Counted from the stretch's first letter, positions 1 to 7,283 are shown. The stretch is 23,591 nucleotides of DNA from CBDVBD01 sp965372135 (GCA_965372135.1 CBDVBD010000035.1:1-23591), one strand, 5' to 3'. Notes: generated from the sequence alone by a model not told the origin. Program-made: numbers and translations.

Positions 1-32
1 TAGTGGTGTTTTGTTACGCCCCTTCAGGGCTT

Positions 33-71
33 ACCCCCCCATTAATTCCCCCCCGGGAACCGGGGGGGATG
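33..71. repeat. C/G-tract palindromic intergenic repeat, copy 1
   Basis: A run of seven C followed by a CCGGGAA-type core and seven G gives a 9-bp stem (CCCCCCCGG / CCGGGGGGG) with a GAA loop. It is preceded by CCCCCCCATTAATT. The same order of blocks (C-tract, ATnTAATn, C-tract, GGGAA, CCGGGGGG) recurs at 9953-10010, which marks it as a dispersed repeat and not only a local terminator. It lies 11 bases past the stop codon of the truncated ALDH copy, so it may also end transcription on the minus strand, but there is no U tract. Confidence 0.5.
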
Positions 72-81
72 TTATGATAAA

Positions 82-289
82 CTATCCGAATTTGATGCCC
101 TGGGCTAATGGCAGTTCGGTTGACCAGTTGATGGTGTTGGTCTGGCGCCGCATATAAGCTTTCCAGGAATCGGAGCCGGCTTCCCGCCCGCCGCCGGTTT
201 CCTTTTCGCCGCCGAAAGCTCCGCCGATTTCCGCACCGGAGGTGCCGATGTTAAGGTTAGCGATACCGCAGTCGGAACCCTTGTGCGAC
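82..289 (-). pseudogene. Truncated 3' end of a second ALDH7-type dehydrogenase gene
   Basis: This segment matches bases 1717-1924, the last 69 codons of the intact ALDH gene, without gaps, from the TAG stop upstream to the sequence CTTGTGCGAC, where identity ends abruptly. By hand alignment about 18 of 208 positions differ. Only two codons change the residue (Ser to Thr and Ala to Ser), so the divergence built up under purifying selection. Reading further upstream in frame reaches a TAA at 328-330 with no ATG, GTG or TTG between, so it cannot be translated as a normal gene. It is the stump of a diverged ALDH allele, separated from the complete gene by the CEOS-like gene, which suggests insertion or unequal recombination with a related strain. 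Confidence 0.85.
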
Positions 290-407
290 GGTGGTAGGAT
301 TGTAGCTTGTGAATAGGACCAAAAGCGTTAGAAGAATGAAGGTATATGTGGTTCTTCTTGGGTACATTTTAAATCCTAAGGAAACTACTATATGAATAAA
401 TGCTTGT

Positions 408-1562
408 TTATAATCCCGTATCGATAGATTTGTGGGGGAAGATCGGCTGGCGCTTCTGAAACGACAGTATGTTGGGTTTCTGAATTACACCCGCGTCAAT
501 ATTAATAGCCCGTCGAATGGTCTCATTTTCCTGCCAGCTCTCACGTCCCGCGACCACATCCGGCAAATGGACAATGAGAGCAGCGGAGATAGATCGCGAG
601 GCACTTTCCCAGAGATAGCTTGGTGTATGATCCACCGCGTAGTAATCTACCATTCCAATCTTTAACATTGGATTCCTAAACGTGGTTGGTTTGGCAAAAA
701 AGAATCCCATACCCTCATCGCAACTGACATCAATGATCAGGCAGCCTGGCTTGAGGCATGATCTCTCCTTTTCAGCTACGAATAGGATGGGATGACAAGG
801 ATCTTGCATGGTTCCGTTTACAATGATTTCTGATTGGCTGATCAGATCAAGCAACGGTTCCTCATTACCATCGTGCTCAATAAACAACATGCGCGCTTCC
901 CCATCTTTGCCTTCCCGAATACGGACATAGTGACAATCAAGTACCTCCTCCCGTACTTCGTGGTCGGGGCGCAGAGTGCAGATTGTGATATCTCTAAACC
1001 CACGTGCCTTGAGAGCGTATATGGCCCCACGGCTGACCGCACCGAAACTAAAAATGATCGTTTTACGTTGGTTTCCGTAGTGCCCGTCGATACCTTTTAG
1101 ATGTAAGGCATGTAATACCGCACAATAGCCGGCTATTTCGTTGTTCTTATAGAAAGTGTGGCGGCCAATCTGGCCGTTGGGTCCCCAAGCAAACATATCC
1201 TCGAAGGCGATGAGTGTCTGCTTACGATCGATCGCAGCTTGAGTAATATCCCATTGTTGTACGCAATGTGGCCAGCCCCAAAGGATTCCACCTTCGCGAA
1301 GCTCCTGTAAATCAGATAACACTGGCTTGGGAATGATAACCCTCCCGATGTCGGCCAACAGTTCGTGGCGTGTGGCAATGCCACCCGTCTGAGCAGCAAT
1401 CTCCGAGTCTTCGATACCGAGTGGCACCCCATAGCCTTCCTCAAATATCAGTTGGCGGCGCACTTGTTCGGGAATGCGCAGCAGATGCTCTGGATGGATT
1501 GGAATTCGTCGCTCATCTTCCTTTTTTGAAGTGCCAATGACTCCGAATGTATATTTGCTCAT
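408..1562 (-). CDS. N5-(carboxyethyl)ornithine synthase / alanine-dehydrogenase-like NAD(P)-dependent enzyme
   Basis: The 384-residue product begins MSKYTFGVIGTSKKEDERR, the N-terminal pattern of the AlaDH/PNT superfamily (KxxExRRxP, basic substrate-binding residues). It continues with an EEGYGxxLGIxD motif, GWPH near residue 98 and a Rossmann fold around FSFGAVSRGA. This order resembles N5-(carboxyethyl)ornithine synthase, which reductively condenses the side-chain amine of ornithine or lysine with pyruvate. Alanine dehydrogenase or eukaryotic-type saccharopine dehydrogenase (lysine-forming) are related alternatives. At 384 residues it is longer than the roughly 313-residue lactococcal enzyme as I recall it. 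The ATG at 1562 was preferred over 1595 because purine-rich AAGAAGAGAG precedes it and family similarity begins there. Its neighbours degrade lysine, so a lysine-derived substrate is a reasonable inference. It is bracketed by the two copies of the ALDH 3' end, and its coding strand looks less biased in composition than the adjacent ALDH gene, both hinting at insertion. Confidence 0.7.
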   Translation of the reverse strand: MSKYTFGVIGTSKKEDERRIPIHPEHLLRIPEQVRRQLIFEEGYGVPLGIEDSEIAAQTGGIATRHELLADIGRVIIPKPVLSDLQELREGGILWGWPHCVQQWDITQAAIDRKQTLIAFEDMFAWGPNGQIGRHTFYKNNEIAGYCAVLHALHLKGIDGHYGNQRKTIIFSFGAVSRGAIYALKARGFRDITICTLRPDHEVREEVLDCHYVRIREGKDGEARMLFIEHDGNEEPLLDLISQSEIIVNGTMQDPCHPILFVAEKERSCLKPGCLIIDVSCDEGMGFFFAKPTTFRNPMLKIGMVDYYAVDHTPSYLWESASRSISAALIVHLPDVVAGRESWQENETIRRAINIDAGVIQKPNILSFQKRQPIFPHKSIDTGL

Positions 1563-1716
1563 ATCGTTTCTCTCTTCTTGAGACAATGAAGGCATGTGAA
1601 TTCATGAAAGAACTGTTCTGTCATGCCCCCGGTTATCGTACTCCTTTTAAAGTTAATTAAACCATGGCAAAAATCAATGTTTTTATAATCGTTGGAATTG
1701 GTGTCAGACTACTTTA

Positions 1717-3234
1717 CTATCCGAATTTGATGCCTTGGGCAAGGGGTAATTCAGATGACCAGTTGATGGTGTTGGTCTGGCGACGCATATAAGCTTTCCA
1801 GGCATCGGAACCGGCTTCCCGTCCACCGCCGGTTTCCTTTTCGCCGCCGAAGGCTCCGCCGATTTCTGCACCGGATGTGCCGATGTTGAGGTTAGCGATG
1901 CCGCAGTCGGAACCCTTGTGCGACAGGAAGGTTTCGGCTTCCAACAAGTCAGTGGTAAAGAGTGACGAACTCAATCCCTGCGGGACTTCGTTGTGCCAAT
2001 CGATTACGTCCTCGAAGGTGTCGTATTCAATCAAATACAGTAGGGGAGCGAAGGTTTCCTCGTGGACGATATCCCATCCGTGCTGGGCTTTGGCGATGGC
2101 GGGCTCCACATAGAAGCCGGGACGATCGATACGGTTACCACCATAGATGATTTCGCCGCCGGCTTCCTTCACACGCACTATGGCAGCCATCAAATCATCG
2201 ATGGTTGTTTGGTTCACCACCGGACCCATCAGAGTGTTTTCGTCCAGGGGGTCGTCGATGCGGACTTGTTGGTAAGCTTTGACCAGTCTTTTTGTGAATT
2301 CCTTGGCAATTTTCTGATGCAGGAACACCCGGCGGGTGGAGGTGCATCGCTGTCCGGAGGTGCCCACTGCGCCGAACAAGACGGCTGGAATCGCCAGGTC
2401 CAGGTTGGCTTTGTCGGAGACGATCACGCCGTTGTTGCCGCCCAGTTCCAGGATGGTGCTGCCCAGGCGTTCGCCGATAACCTTGCCGATGCGGTAGCCC
2501 ATTTCGCAGGAGCCGGTGGCGGATACCAAGGGGATGCGACGGTCGTTAATCAACCGTTCGCCGATTTTGGAACCGCGTCCCACTGTCAAATTGAATACTC
2601 CTGGGATGTCATGAACCTTCATGACGTCGTTACAGATGTGCTGCACGGCGATGGCGGTCAAGGGGGTTTCGGAGGATGGTTTCCACAGAGTGGGATCGCC
2701 GCACACTGCCGCGATGGCTGCGTTCCATGCCCAAACAGCAACCGGGAAGTTAAAGGCGGAAATGACGCCCACCACACCCAACGGATGCCACTGCTCGTAC
2801 ATGCGGTGCATGGGACGTTCGGAATGGGTGGTCATGCCGTATAATTGGCGGGATAATCCGCAAGCAAAATCGCAGATGTCGATCATTTCCTGGACTTCGC
2901 CCCAGCCTTCATGGACGATTTTCCCCATTTCCAGGGTGACCAGTTTACCCAAGGGATCTTTGTATTTGCGGAGTTCTTCACCCAGGTCGCGTACGATCAA
3001 GCCCCGTTTTGGAGCCGGAATCATGCGCCAGGTTTTGAAGGCTTCAACGGCATGATCCATAATGAGATCATAGTCCTGTTCGGTGACCTGAGCCACTTTG
3101 GCGATGGGTTCGCCGGTGGTGGGATTCACAGAATCGATTAGCTTGCGTCCTTCGATGGGAGTCCAACCGCCGGGACCCCAACATCCGCCGGAGTTTACTT
3201 CTTTGATTCCTAAGGTGTTTAGAAAATCCAGCAT
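1717..3234 (-). CDS. amaB: L-2-aminoadipate-6-semialdehyde / piperidine-6-carboxylate dehydrogenase (ALDH7 family)
   Basis: This 505-residue aldehyde dehydrogenase has the size of ALDH7A1/antiquitin-type enzymes. It oxidises 2-aminoadipate semialdehyde (in equilibrium with piperidine-6-carboxylate) to 2-aminoadipate with NAD in the cytoplasm. The general-base Glu263 lies in LELGGNNG and the nucleophile Cys297 in GQRCTSTRR, with the expected 34-residue spacing. The antiquitin-type ISAFNFPVAVWAWN and KPSSETPLTA segments are present, and the C-terminus ends near AYMRRQTNTINWS. The ATG at 3234 follows GAGGA with six bases between. It lies back to back with the lysine 6-aminotransferase, whose product is its substrate. 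The last 208 bp exist in a second, diverged copy at 82-289. Confidence 0.9.
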   Translation of the reverse strand: MLDFLNTLGIKEVNSGGCWGPGGWTPIEGRKLIDSVNPTTGEPIAKVAQVTEQDYDLIMDHAVEAFKTWRMIPAPKRGLIVRDLGEELRKYKDPLGKLVTLEMGKIVHEGWGEVQEMIDICDFACGLSRQLYGMTTHSERPMHRMYEQWHPLGVVGVISAFNFPVAVWAWNAAIAAVCGDPTLWKPSSETPLTAIAVQHICNDVMKVHDIPGVFNLTVGRGSKIGERLINDRRIPLVSATGSCEMGYRIGKVIGERLGSTILELGGNNGVIVSDKANLDLAIPAVLFGAVGTSGQRCTSTRRVFLHQKIAKEFTKRLVKAYQQVRIDDPLDENTLMGPVVNQTTIDDLMAAIVRVKEAGGEIIYGGNRIDRPGFYVEPAIAKAQHGWDIVHEETFAPLLYLIEYDTFEDVIDWHNEVPQGLSSSLFTTDLLEAETFLSHKGSDCGIANLNIGTSGAEIGGAFGGEKETGGGREAGSDAWKAYMRRQTNTINWSSELPLAQGIKFG

Positions 3235-3315
3235 CTCGGTTCCTCGTAAGTTAAAGTAAAAGTTGATTTACAGTTATTACCTTTTGGTTTTTATCGATAT
3301 AGCATTATTTCGGGA

Positions 3316-3378
3316 AACCGCTGAAGCGGTTAAAGTACATTAGCTAATTACCTTTAATCACCACAATGAATTGTGGTG
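3316..3378. repeat. Pair of TGAA-loop hairpins
   Basis: Two adjacent palindromes share a TGAA loop but have different stems: AACCGC-TGAA-GCGGTT at 3316-3331 and CACCACAA-TGAA-TTGTGGTG at 3359-3378. Same loop with different but fully paired stems suggests members of one palindromic repeat family with compensatory stem change. A weaker one (CCC-TTCA-GGG, the complement of CCC-TGAA-GGG) lies at 20-29. Neither is followed by a T run. Confidence 0.5.
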
Positions 3379-3755
3379 TTGTCTCAAGAGTAGGCGTTAT
3401 ATCAATTAGTTGATAGCTATGATTGTGGTGCCAACACAAGATATATGTTAAGATAACTATTGGGTTGTTGGGTTTTACATCCCGACGGATCGGTATTCAG
3501 AGTTCGACCTACCTATAATGATTACAATGACAAAAAAGAACGATTTCCACAGGAATGAAAACGGTAGGGAAAAGAAGCAGGCACCTCAAAGATAAAGCAT
3601 GATAAATATAAGAAATTTTTCCGAAAAATCAAGGATAATCGCTGCCTATTTGCTCAGGTAATTCTCAGAAATATTCGCCTTATGCATAAAGCAGCACAGT
3701 AGATGACTCAGTCGAATTTAGACGGTAAATTAATGGGAACGAAATATGAAACCGC

Positions 3756-3784
3756 TTGACTTTAAATTTAAAAATGCTTAATTT
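3756..3784 (+). promoter_or_regulatory. Sigma70-like promoter for the 59-aa gene and possibly lat
   Basis: TTGACT and TAATTT are separated by 17 bases in an AT-rich setting, close to the bacterial consensus. Transcription would start near 3791, leaving a leader of about 105 bases before the ATG at 3899. If the host uses Bacteroidota-type promoters this assignment would not hold. Confidence 0.45.
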
Positions 3785-3823
3785 TAATTGTATTTCGATT
3801 GGTGAGGGATGAGAGGCATAAAA

Positions 3824-3843
3824 GTACCCTGGAACAGGGATAC
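3824..3843 (+). promoter_or_regulatory. Leader hairpin upstream of the 59-aa gene
   Basis: GTACCCTG and CAGGG-A-TAC pair around a GAA loop with one bulged A. An alternative, mutually exclusive pairing of AGTACC (3823-3828) with GGTACT (3845-3850) is also possible. It sits in the predicted 5' leader between the promoter and the GGGAGG ribosome-binding site. No known riboswitch class is recognised. Confidence 0.3.
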
Positions 3844-3898
3844 AGGTACTACAACAAATATAGTAATTAAGTTTTAGGGTTAGTCCGGGAGGATGGAA

Positions 3899-4078
3899 AT
3901 GTCTGACGAGATTTTTGGCTATCAGATGGAAATGGAAGTGATCGCCGATGGGGAGACATTACAGATGAACGATTTTGTGAAGAAAATATTTCAGGGGACA
4001 ATCAAGGGGATGGTCAGCGCACTTCATATCCCGGACGACAACCAGGAAATTACAATACAGGTTACATTGAAACGCTAA
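3899..4078 (+). CDS. Small conserved-looking protein of unknown function, 59 residues
   Basis: The protein starts MSDEIFGYQMEMEV and is acidic in its first half, with a basic end (VTLKR). A central segment NDFVKKIFQGTIKGMVSAL looks like an amphipathic helix between two beta-rich ends (EMEVIADGE and QEITIQVTL). That order would suit a small alpha/beta fold. I do not recognise a named family. The start was set at 3899 rather than the ATG at 3893 because GGGAGG at 3887-3892 directly abuts the earlier ATG and is six bases from the later one. It has its own strong-looking promoter and ribosome-binding site and lies 148 bases before lat in the same orientation, so it may be cotranscribed with lysine catabolism. 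The good ribosome-binding site and coherent composition support a real gene. Confidence 0.7.
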   Translation: MSDEIFGYQMEMEVIADGETLQMNDFVKKIFQGTIKGMVSALHIPDDNQEITIQVTLKR

Positions 4079-4133
4079 TCCTATGTACGCACTACTGCGG
4101 AAGATATTGATTGTGGGATGGATGAAGGGAATG

Positions 4134-4172
4134 ACCTAATTCGGAGCCGGGTTTCGATGGTTCGAATTCGGT
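4134..4172. promoter_or_regulatory. Imperfect inverted repeat upstream of lat
   Basis: ACCTAATTCG at 4134-4143 and CGAATTCGGT at 4163-4172 pair at nine of ten positions around a 19-base spacer, 55 bases before the lat start. It could be an operator half-site pair or an RNA hairpin. No regulator gene is present in the window to assign to it. Confidence 0.25.
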
Positions 4173-4226
4173 TAGTTTCCGCGTAAAGCATTTCTTTGCG
4201 CCAACCCATAATTTCGGAGGCATTCC

Positions 4227-5558
4227 ATGTGGAATCATATTGCAGCTAACAAGGTACATGAAACTTTGGGGAAGTGGATGCAGGTGGACGGGCTTTCACT
4301 GGTGTTCGATATTGACAATAGCCATGGAACGCTCGTACACGATGCGGTGACAGGTAAAAAGTATTTGGATTTTTTCAGCATGTTCGCCACCTCGCCGGTG
4401 GGGTATAACCATCCCAGATTTCGGAAGGATGATGTGATTCGCCGGCTGGGGGAATTGGCGGTGACCAATGTAACCAATTCGGATTTCTATACCCGGGAAA
4501 TGGCGTCGTTTGTGGATGAGTTTACCAAGTATGCCAAACCGGAACATATGAAGCATATGTTCCTGATCGCAGGGGGTGCATTGGGAATCGAAAATGCAAT
4601 CAAGACGGCGGTGGATTGGAAGGTGCGGCAGAATTTCCGCAACGGGTACCGGTTCGAATGCGGGCATCAGGTGCTGCATTTCGAAGACGCGTTCCATGGG
4701 CGCACCGGCTATACCGTTTCCATGACCAATACATTCGCCAAAAACAAGAACAAGTATTTCAGCAAGCTGGATTGGCCCAGGGTGATCAGTCCTAAAATCA
4801 CGTTTCCGCTAAATAGCGAGAATTTGGATAAGGTGGTCGAACTGGAAAACTTGGCAATCGCGCAGGTCGAACGGCACATCATGGAAAATCCGGACGATAT
4901 TGCGGCGATTTTAATTGAACCAATCCAGGGTGAAGGGGGCGATAACCACTTCCGAGCAGAATTTTTCCAGGAACTGCACCGGGTGTGCGACGAAAACGAC
5001 ATGATGTTGATTTTGGACGAGGTGCAGACCGGGGTGGGATTAACCGGGAAAATGTGGTGTTACGAGCATTTTGGGATAGAAGCCGATATGCTGGCGTTCG
5101 GGAAGAAGACTCAGGTGTGCGGATTTATGGCGGGATCACGGATCGACGAGGAACCGCAGAATGTGTTTGTGGAACCGTCGAGGCTGAATTCCACCTGGGG
5201 GGGTAATTTGATCGATATGATCCGCGGTTGGATATACTTAGATATTATCCGGGAAGAGCGGTTGATCGACAATGCGGCTCGGATAGGGGAGAAATTACGG
5301 ACCGGGTTGGAAACGCTGCAAGGGGAATTTCCGAAATTACTGAGTAACGCCCGGGGCAGGGGTTTGATGTGTGCGGTGGATTTCCCGGAACCGGAAATCC
5401 GGGATGCGGTACGGGGTAAGATATTCGAAAATGGAGTGTTGATTCCGGCGTGCGGACGTGCCACCATGCGGTTCCGACCGCCGTTGAATGTGTCCGAGAA
5501 AGAAATCAATCAGGGGATTGACACACTTCGGAAGAGTATTAAGGAATATTTGGCATAA
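4227..5558 (+). CDS. lat: L-lysine 6-aminotransferase (lysine epsilon-aminotransferase)
   Basis: A 443-residue class-III PLP aminotransferase. It transfers the epsilon-amino group of L-lysine to 2-oxoglutarate, giving 2-aminoadipate-6-semialdehyde and glutamate, which the divergent ALDH then oxidises. The LAT-type segment AFGKKTQVCGFMAG carries the PLP-binding lysine (K293 or K294). The ILIEPIQGEGGDNHF and LILDEVQTGVGLTGKMW blocks hold the PLP-contacting Asp, and the N-terminal SMFATSPVGYNHP is also typical of LAT rather than of ornithine or GABA aminotransferases. The ATG follows GGAGG with a six-base gap. A hairpin lies five bases after the stop, so transcription may end before rsmI. Confidence 0.92.
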   Translation: MWNHIAANKVHETLGKWMQVDGLSLVFDIDNSHGTLVHDAVTGKKYLDFFSMFATSPVGYNHPRFRKDDVIRRLGELAVTNVTNSDFYTREMASFVDEFTKYAKPEHMKHMFLIAGGALGIENAIKTAVDWKVRQNFRNGYRFECGHQVLHFEDAFHGRTGYTVSMTNTFAKNKNKYFSKLDWPRVISPKITFPLNSENLDKVVELENLAIAQVERHIMENPDDIAAILIEPIQGEGGDNHFRAEFFQELHRVCDENDMMLILDEVQTGVGLTGKMWCYEHFGIEADMLAFGKKTQVCGFMAGSRIDEEPQNVFVEPSRLNSTWGGNLIDMIRGWIYLDIIREERLIDNAARIGEKLRTGLETLQGEFPKLLSNARGRGLMCAVDFPEPEIRDAVRGKIFENGVLIPACGRATMRFRPPLNVSEKEINQGIDTLRKSIKEYLA

Positions 5559-5562
5559 TAGC

Positions 5563-5588
5563 GGTGTCGACTATAGTGAGTCAACACC
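5563..5588 (+). terminator. Hairpin just after lat
   Basis: GGTGT-c-GACT and AGTC-a-ACACC form a nine-pair stem with one internal mismatch and a six-base loop, beginning five bases past the lat stop codon. There is no T run after it, so it may be an RNA 3'-end stabiliser or a weak terminator rather than a classical Rho-independent one. Confidence 0.4.
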
Positions 5589-5594
5589 ATAGAT

Positions 5595-5623
5595 GAGATT
5601 CTTCGCTTCGCTCAGAATGACAG
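5595..5623. repeat. TTCGCTTCGCTCAGAATGAC-type intergenic repeat
   Basis: The segment GAGATTCTTCGCTTCGCTC followed by AGAATGACAG contains the inverted pair ATTCT / AGAAT around TCGCTTCGCTC. I recognise this string as a very common intergenic repeat in many unrelated environmental bacterial genomes. It occupies most of the short lat-rsmI gap and ends 17 bases before the rsmI start codon, so it lies in the rsmI leader. Confidence 0.6.
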
Positions 5624-5639
5624 AAAGTGTGAGCGGCTA

Positions 5640-6341
5640 GTGAGCAAAGGGCAGTTATTTCTGGTGGCGACACCGATCGGGAATTTGGATGATATCAGCC
5701 ACCGTGCGGTGGAAATACTCAGGTCGGCGGATGTGATCGCCTGCGAAGACACCCGGCACACCGGGATACTGCTCAAACGGTGGAATATCAAGACCAGGCG
5801 GGTCAGCTACCACGATCACAATAAGGAACGCCGGACGCCAGAATTTTTAAAACGGGTGCTTTCGGGGGAACGGGTGGCACTGGTCACCGATGCCGGAACC
5901 CCGGGAATTCAGGATCCGGGGGTGTACTTGGTGAGGAAAGCGTTGGAACAGGGAATCGAGCCGGTGGTGATTCCCGGTCCTTCGGCGTTGATTTTGGGGT
6001 TGGTGTTATCGGGTTTCGCCACCGACCGGTTCGCATTCGAGGGGTTTCTGCCAGCTAAGAAAGGTCGGAAAACGCGGATAGAGTCCTTAACAACAGAACC
6101 GCGCACCTTGATATTCTACGAAGCGCCGCACCGGTTACAGAAAACGGCGCGTGATCTATTAGATACGTTGGGGGATCGCCGGGCGGTATTCGCCAGGGAA
6201 TTAACCAAGAAGTTCGAAGAAGTGCAGCGGGGATGTTTGTCGGAATTGTTGAATGGATTGGCTGAAAAACCGCCGCGGGGGGAATATGTAGTGGTGGTGG
6301 AGGGATTGAAGGAATATCAAAAACGGTTGGGGAAAAAGTAG
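5640..6341 (+). CDS. rsmI: 16S rRNA (cytidine1402-2'-O)-methyltransferase RsmI
   Basis: RsmI methylates the 2'-O of C1402 in the decoding centre of 16S rRNA using SAM. The tetrapyrrole-methylase fold is clear: LVATPIGNLDDIS at the N-terminus, CEDTRHTG near residue 36, VTDAGTPGIQDPG near residue 82, VIPGPSA near residue 112, IFYEAPHRL near 160 and an ARELTKKFEE block near 188. The usual TPxISDPG reads TPGIQDPG here. Translation starts at GTG, with only a weak upstream ribosome-binding site, because the palindromic repeat crowds the leader. At 233 residues it lacks the C-terminal domain of about 50 residues found in the 286-residue E. coli enzyme. lgt follows after 12 bases, so the two are an operon. 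Confidence 0.93.
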   Translation: MSKGQLFLVATPIGNLDDISHRAVEILRSADVIACEDTRHTGILLKRWNIKTRRVSYHDHNKERRTPEFLKRVLSGERVALVTDAGTPGIQDPGVYLVRKALEQGIEPVVIPGPSALILGLVLSGFATDRFAFEGFLPAKKGRKTRIESLTTEPRTLIFYEAPHRLQKTARDLLDTLGDRRAVFARELTKKFEEVQRGCLSELLNGLAEKPPRGEYVVVVEGLKEYQKRLGKK

Positions 6342-6353
6342 GAAAGGCTGTGG

Positions 6354-7241
6354 ATGCATCCGGTTTTGTTCAGCATCGGGCGGTTTGAACTGCATGCCTA
6401 CGGGTTGGCGATGGGGTTGGCGTTCGTGGCGGCAATCTGGTGGGGTACCCGGCGAGCGCATATCGCCGGTGTCACCAAGAGTTTCATCTTTGACACCGCA
6501 GTGGTGGTGCTGATTTCGTCGCTGATTGGGGCAAGATTGACGTATGTGCTGCATCATTGGGAGATGTACCGGCGGCATCCACTGGACATCATCAGCCCGG
6601 TACAGAGTGACGGAACCATCGGGATTGCCGGGATGGTACTTTTGGGGGGTGTGATTGCGGCGTTTTTGGCTGGCGGGTACTTTCTCAAACGCAGGAAAGT
6701 ATCTTTCTGGGCGATGGCGGATTTGGTTTCGCCGCCGCTGACGCTGGGTATTGTTATCGGACGGCTGGGGTGCTTCTTTAACGGCTGCTGTTTCGGACAT
6801 CCCACGGAAGGGCTGTTAGGGATGGTGTTTCCAGAAGGATGCTATGCATCGGCGGTGTATCCCGGTGTTTCGATTCATGCCACGCAGTTGTACGCAGTGG
6901 GCGCCGCGTTGTTGATCGCCATCATTCTGCCGATACTGGAACGGCAATCCTGGGCATTTCGGGGGATGACATTGTCGTGGTTTTTGATCCTTTATGGTGT
7001 AGATCGATTTGTGGTGGAAGGATTCCGGTATTATGAGCCAGAGTGGTTCTTTAATCTATTGGGCACTCAGTGGACAGGCAGCCGGTTGGTATCAGCGGGT
7101 ATGGTGGTACTGGGAGTTTTAACCATGATATTGCTTCCTAAGAAGCCACAGGCTGAAAAATCGGTATCACATAAATCGGATTCATCCGCCACGGTCAAAC
7201 CTAAGAATCACAAGAAATCGACCCCGAAGGTGTCGGTGTAG
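6354..7241 (+). CDS. lgt: Prolipoprotein diacylglyceryl transferase
   Basis: Lgt transfers a diacylglyceryl group from phosphatidylglycerol to the lipobox cysteine of prolipoproteins in the inner membrane. The 295-residue protein has about seven hydrophobic segments. The family signature is present as GRLGCFFNGCCFGHPTEG, followed by a conserved IHATQLYAVG element and DRFVVEGFRYYEPEWF near the C-terminus. The basic tail (about residues 260-295, rich in Lys and Ser) is an extension outside the membrane. The ribosome-binding site GGAAAGG overlaps the end of the rsmI stop codon with six bases to the ATG. The lipoprotein at 14296-15303 is a likely substrate. Confidence 0.95.
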   Translation: MHPVLFSIGRFELHAYGLAMGLAFVAAIWWGTRRAHIAGVTKSFIFDTAVVVLISSLIGARLTYVLHHWEMYRRHPLDIISPVQSDGTIGIAGMVLLGGVIAAFLAGGYFLKRRKVSFWAMADLVSPPLTLGIVIGRLGCFFNGCCFGHPTEGLLGMVFPEGCYASAVYPGVSIHATQLYAVGAALLIAIILPILERQSWAFRGMTLSWFLILYGVDRFVVEGFRYYEPEWFFNLLGTQWTGSRLVSAGMVVLGVLTMILLPKKPQAEKSVSHKSDSSATVKPKNHKKSTPKVSV

Positions 7242-7283
7242 GATTGGTGTGCAAATTCAGCACAGGATAATCAAGGAGTGGCA

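Larger units (their letters stand above)
3235..3898. other. Divergent intergenic region between amaB and the 59-aa gene
   Basis: About 660 AT-rich bases without a convincing gene. It holds two TGAA-loop hairpins near the amaB side, a degenerate stretch around 3463-3487 (TTGGGTTGTTGGGTTTTACATCCC) that looks like a decayed palindromic repeat, a good sigma70-like promoter at 3756-3784, and a structured leader before the 59-aa gene. The sequence ATTGTGGTG occurs twice, at about 3370 and 3423. The minus-strand promoter of amaB must lie here but I cannot pick it out with confidence. Confidence 0.6.

Noticed and set aside
2062..2844. A 260-codon plus-strand frame opposite the ALDH gene
   Set aside because: It lies wholly antisense to a clear ALDH7 gene with intact catalytic motifs; its Gly/His-rich product is a typical shadow of a conserved gene.
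6201..6800. A 199-codon minus-strand frame across rsmI and lgt
   Set aside because: It spans two convincing genes on the other strand; the Gln/Pro/Arg-rich translation is an artefact of G-rich coding sequence read in reverse.
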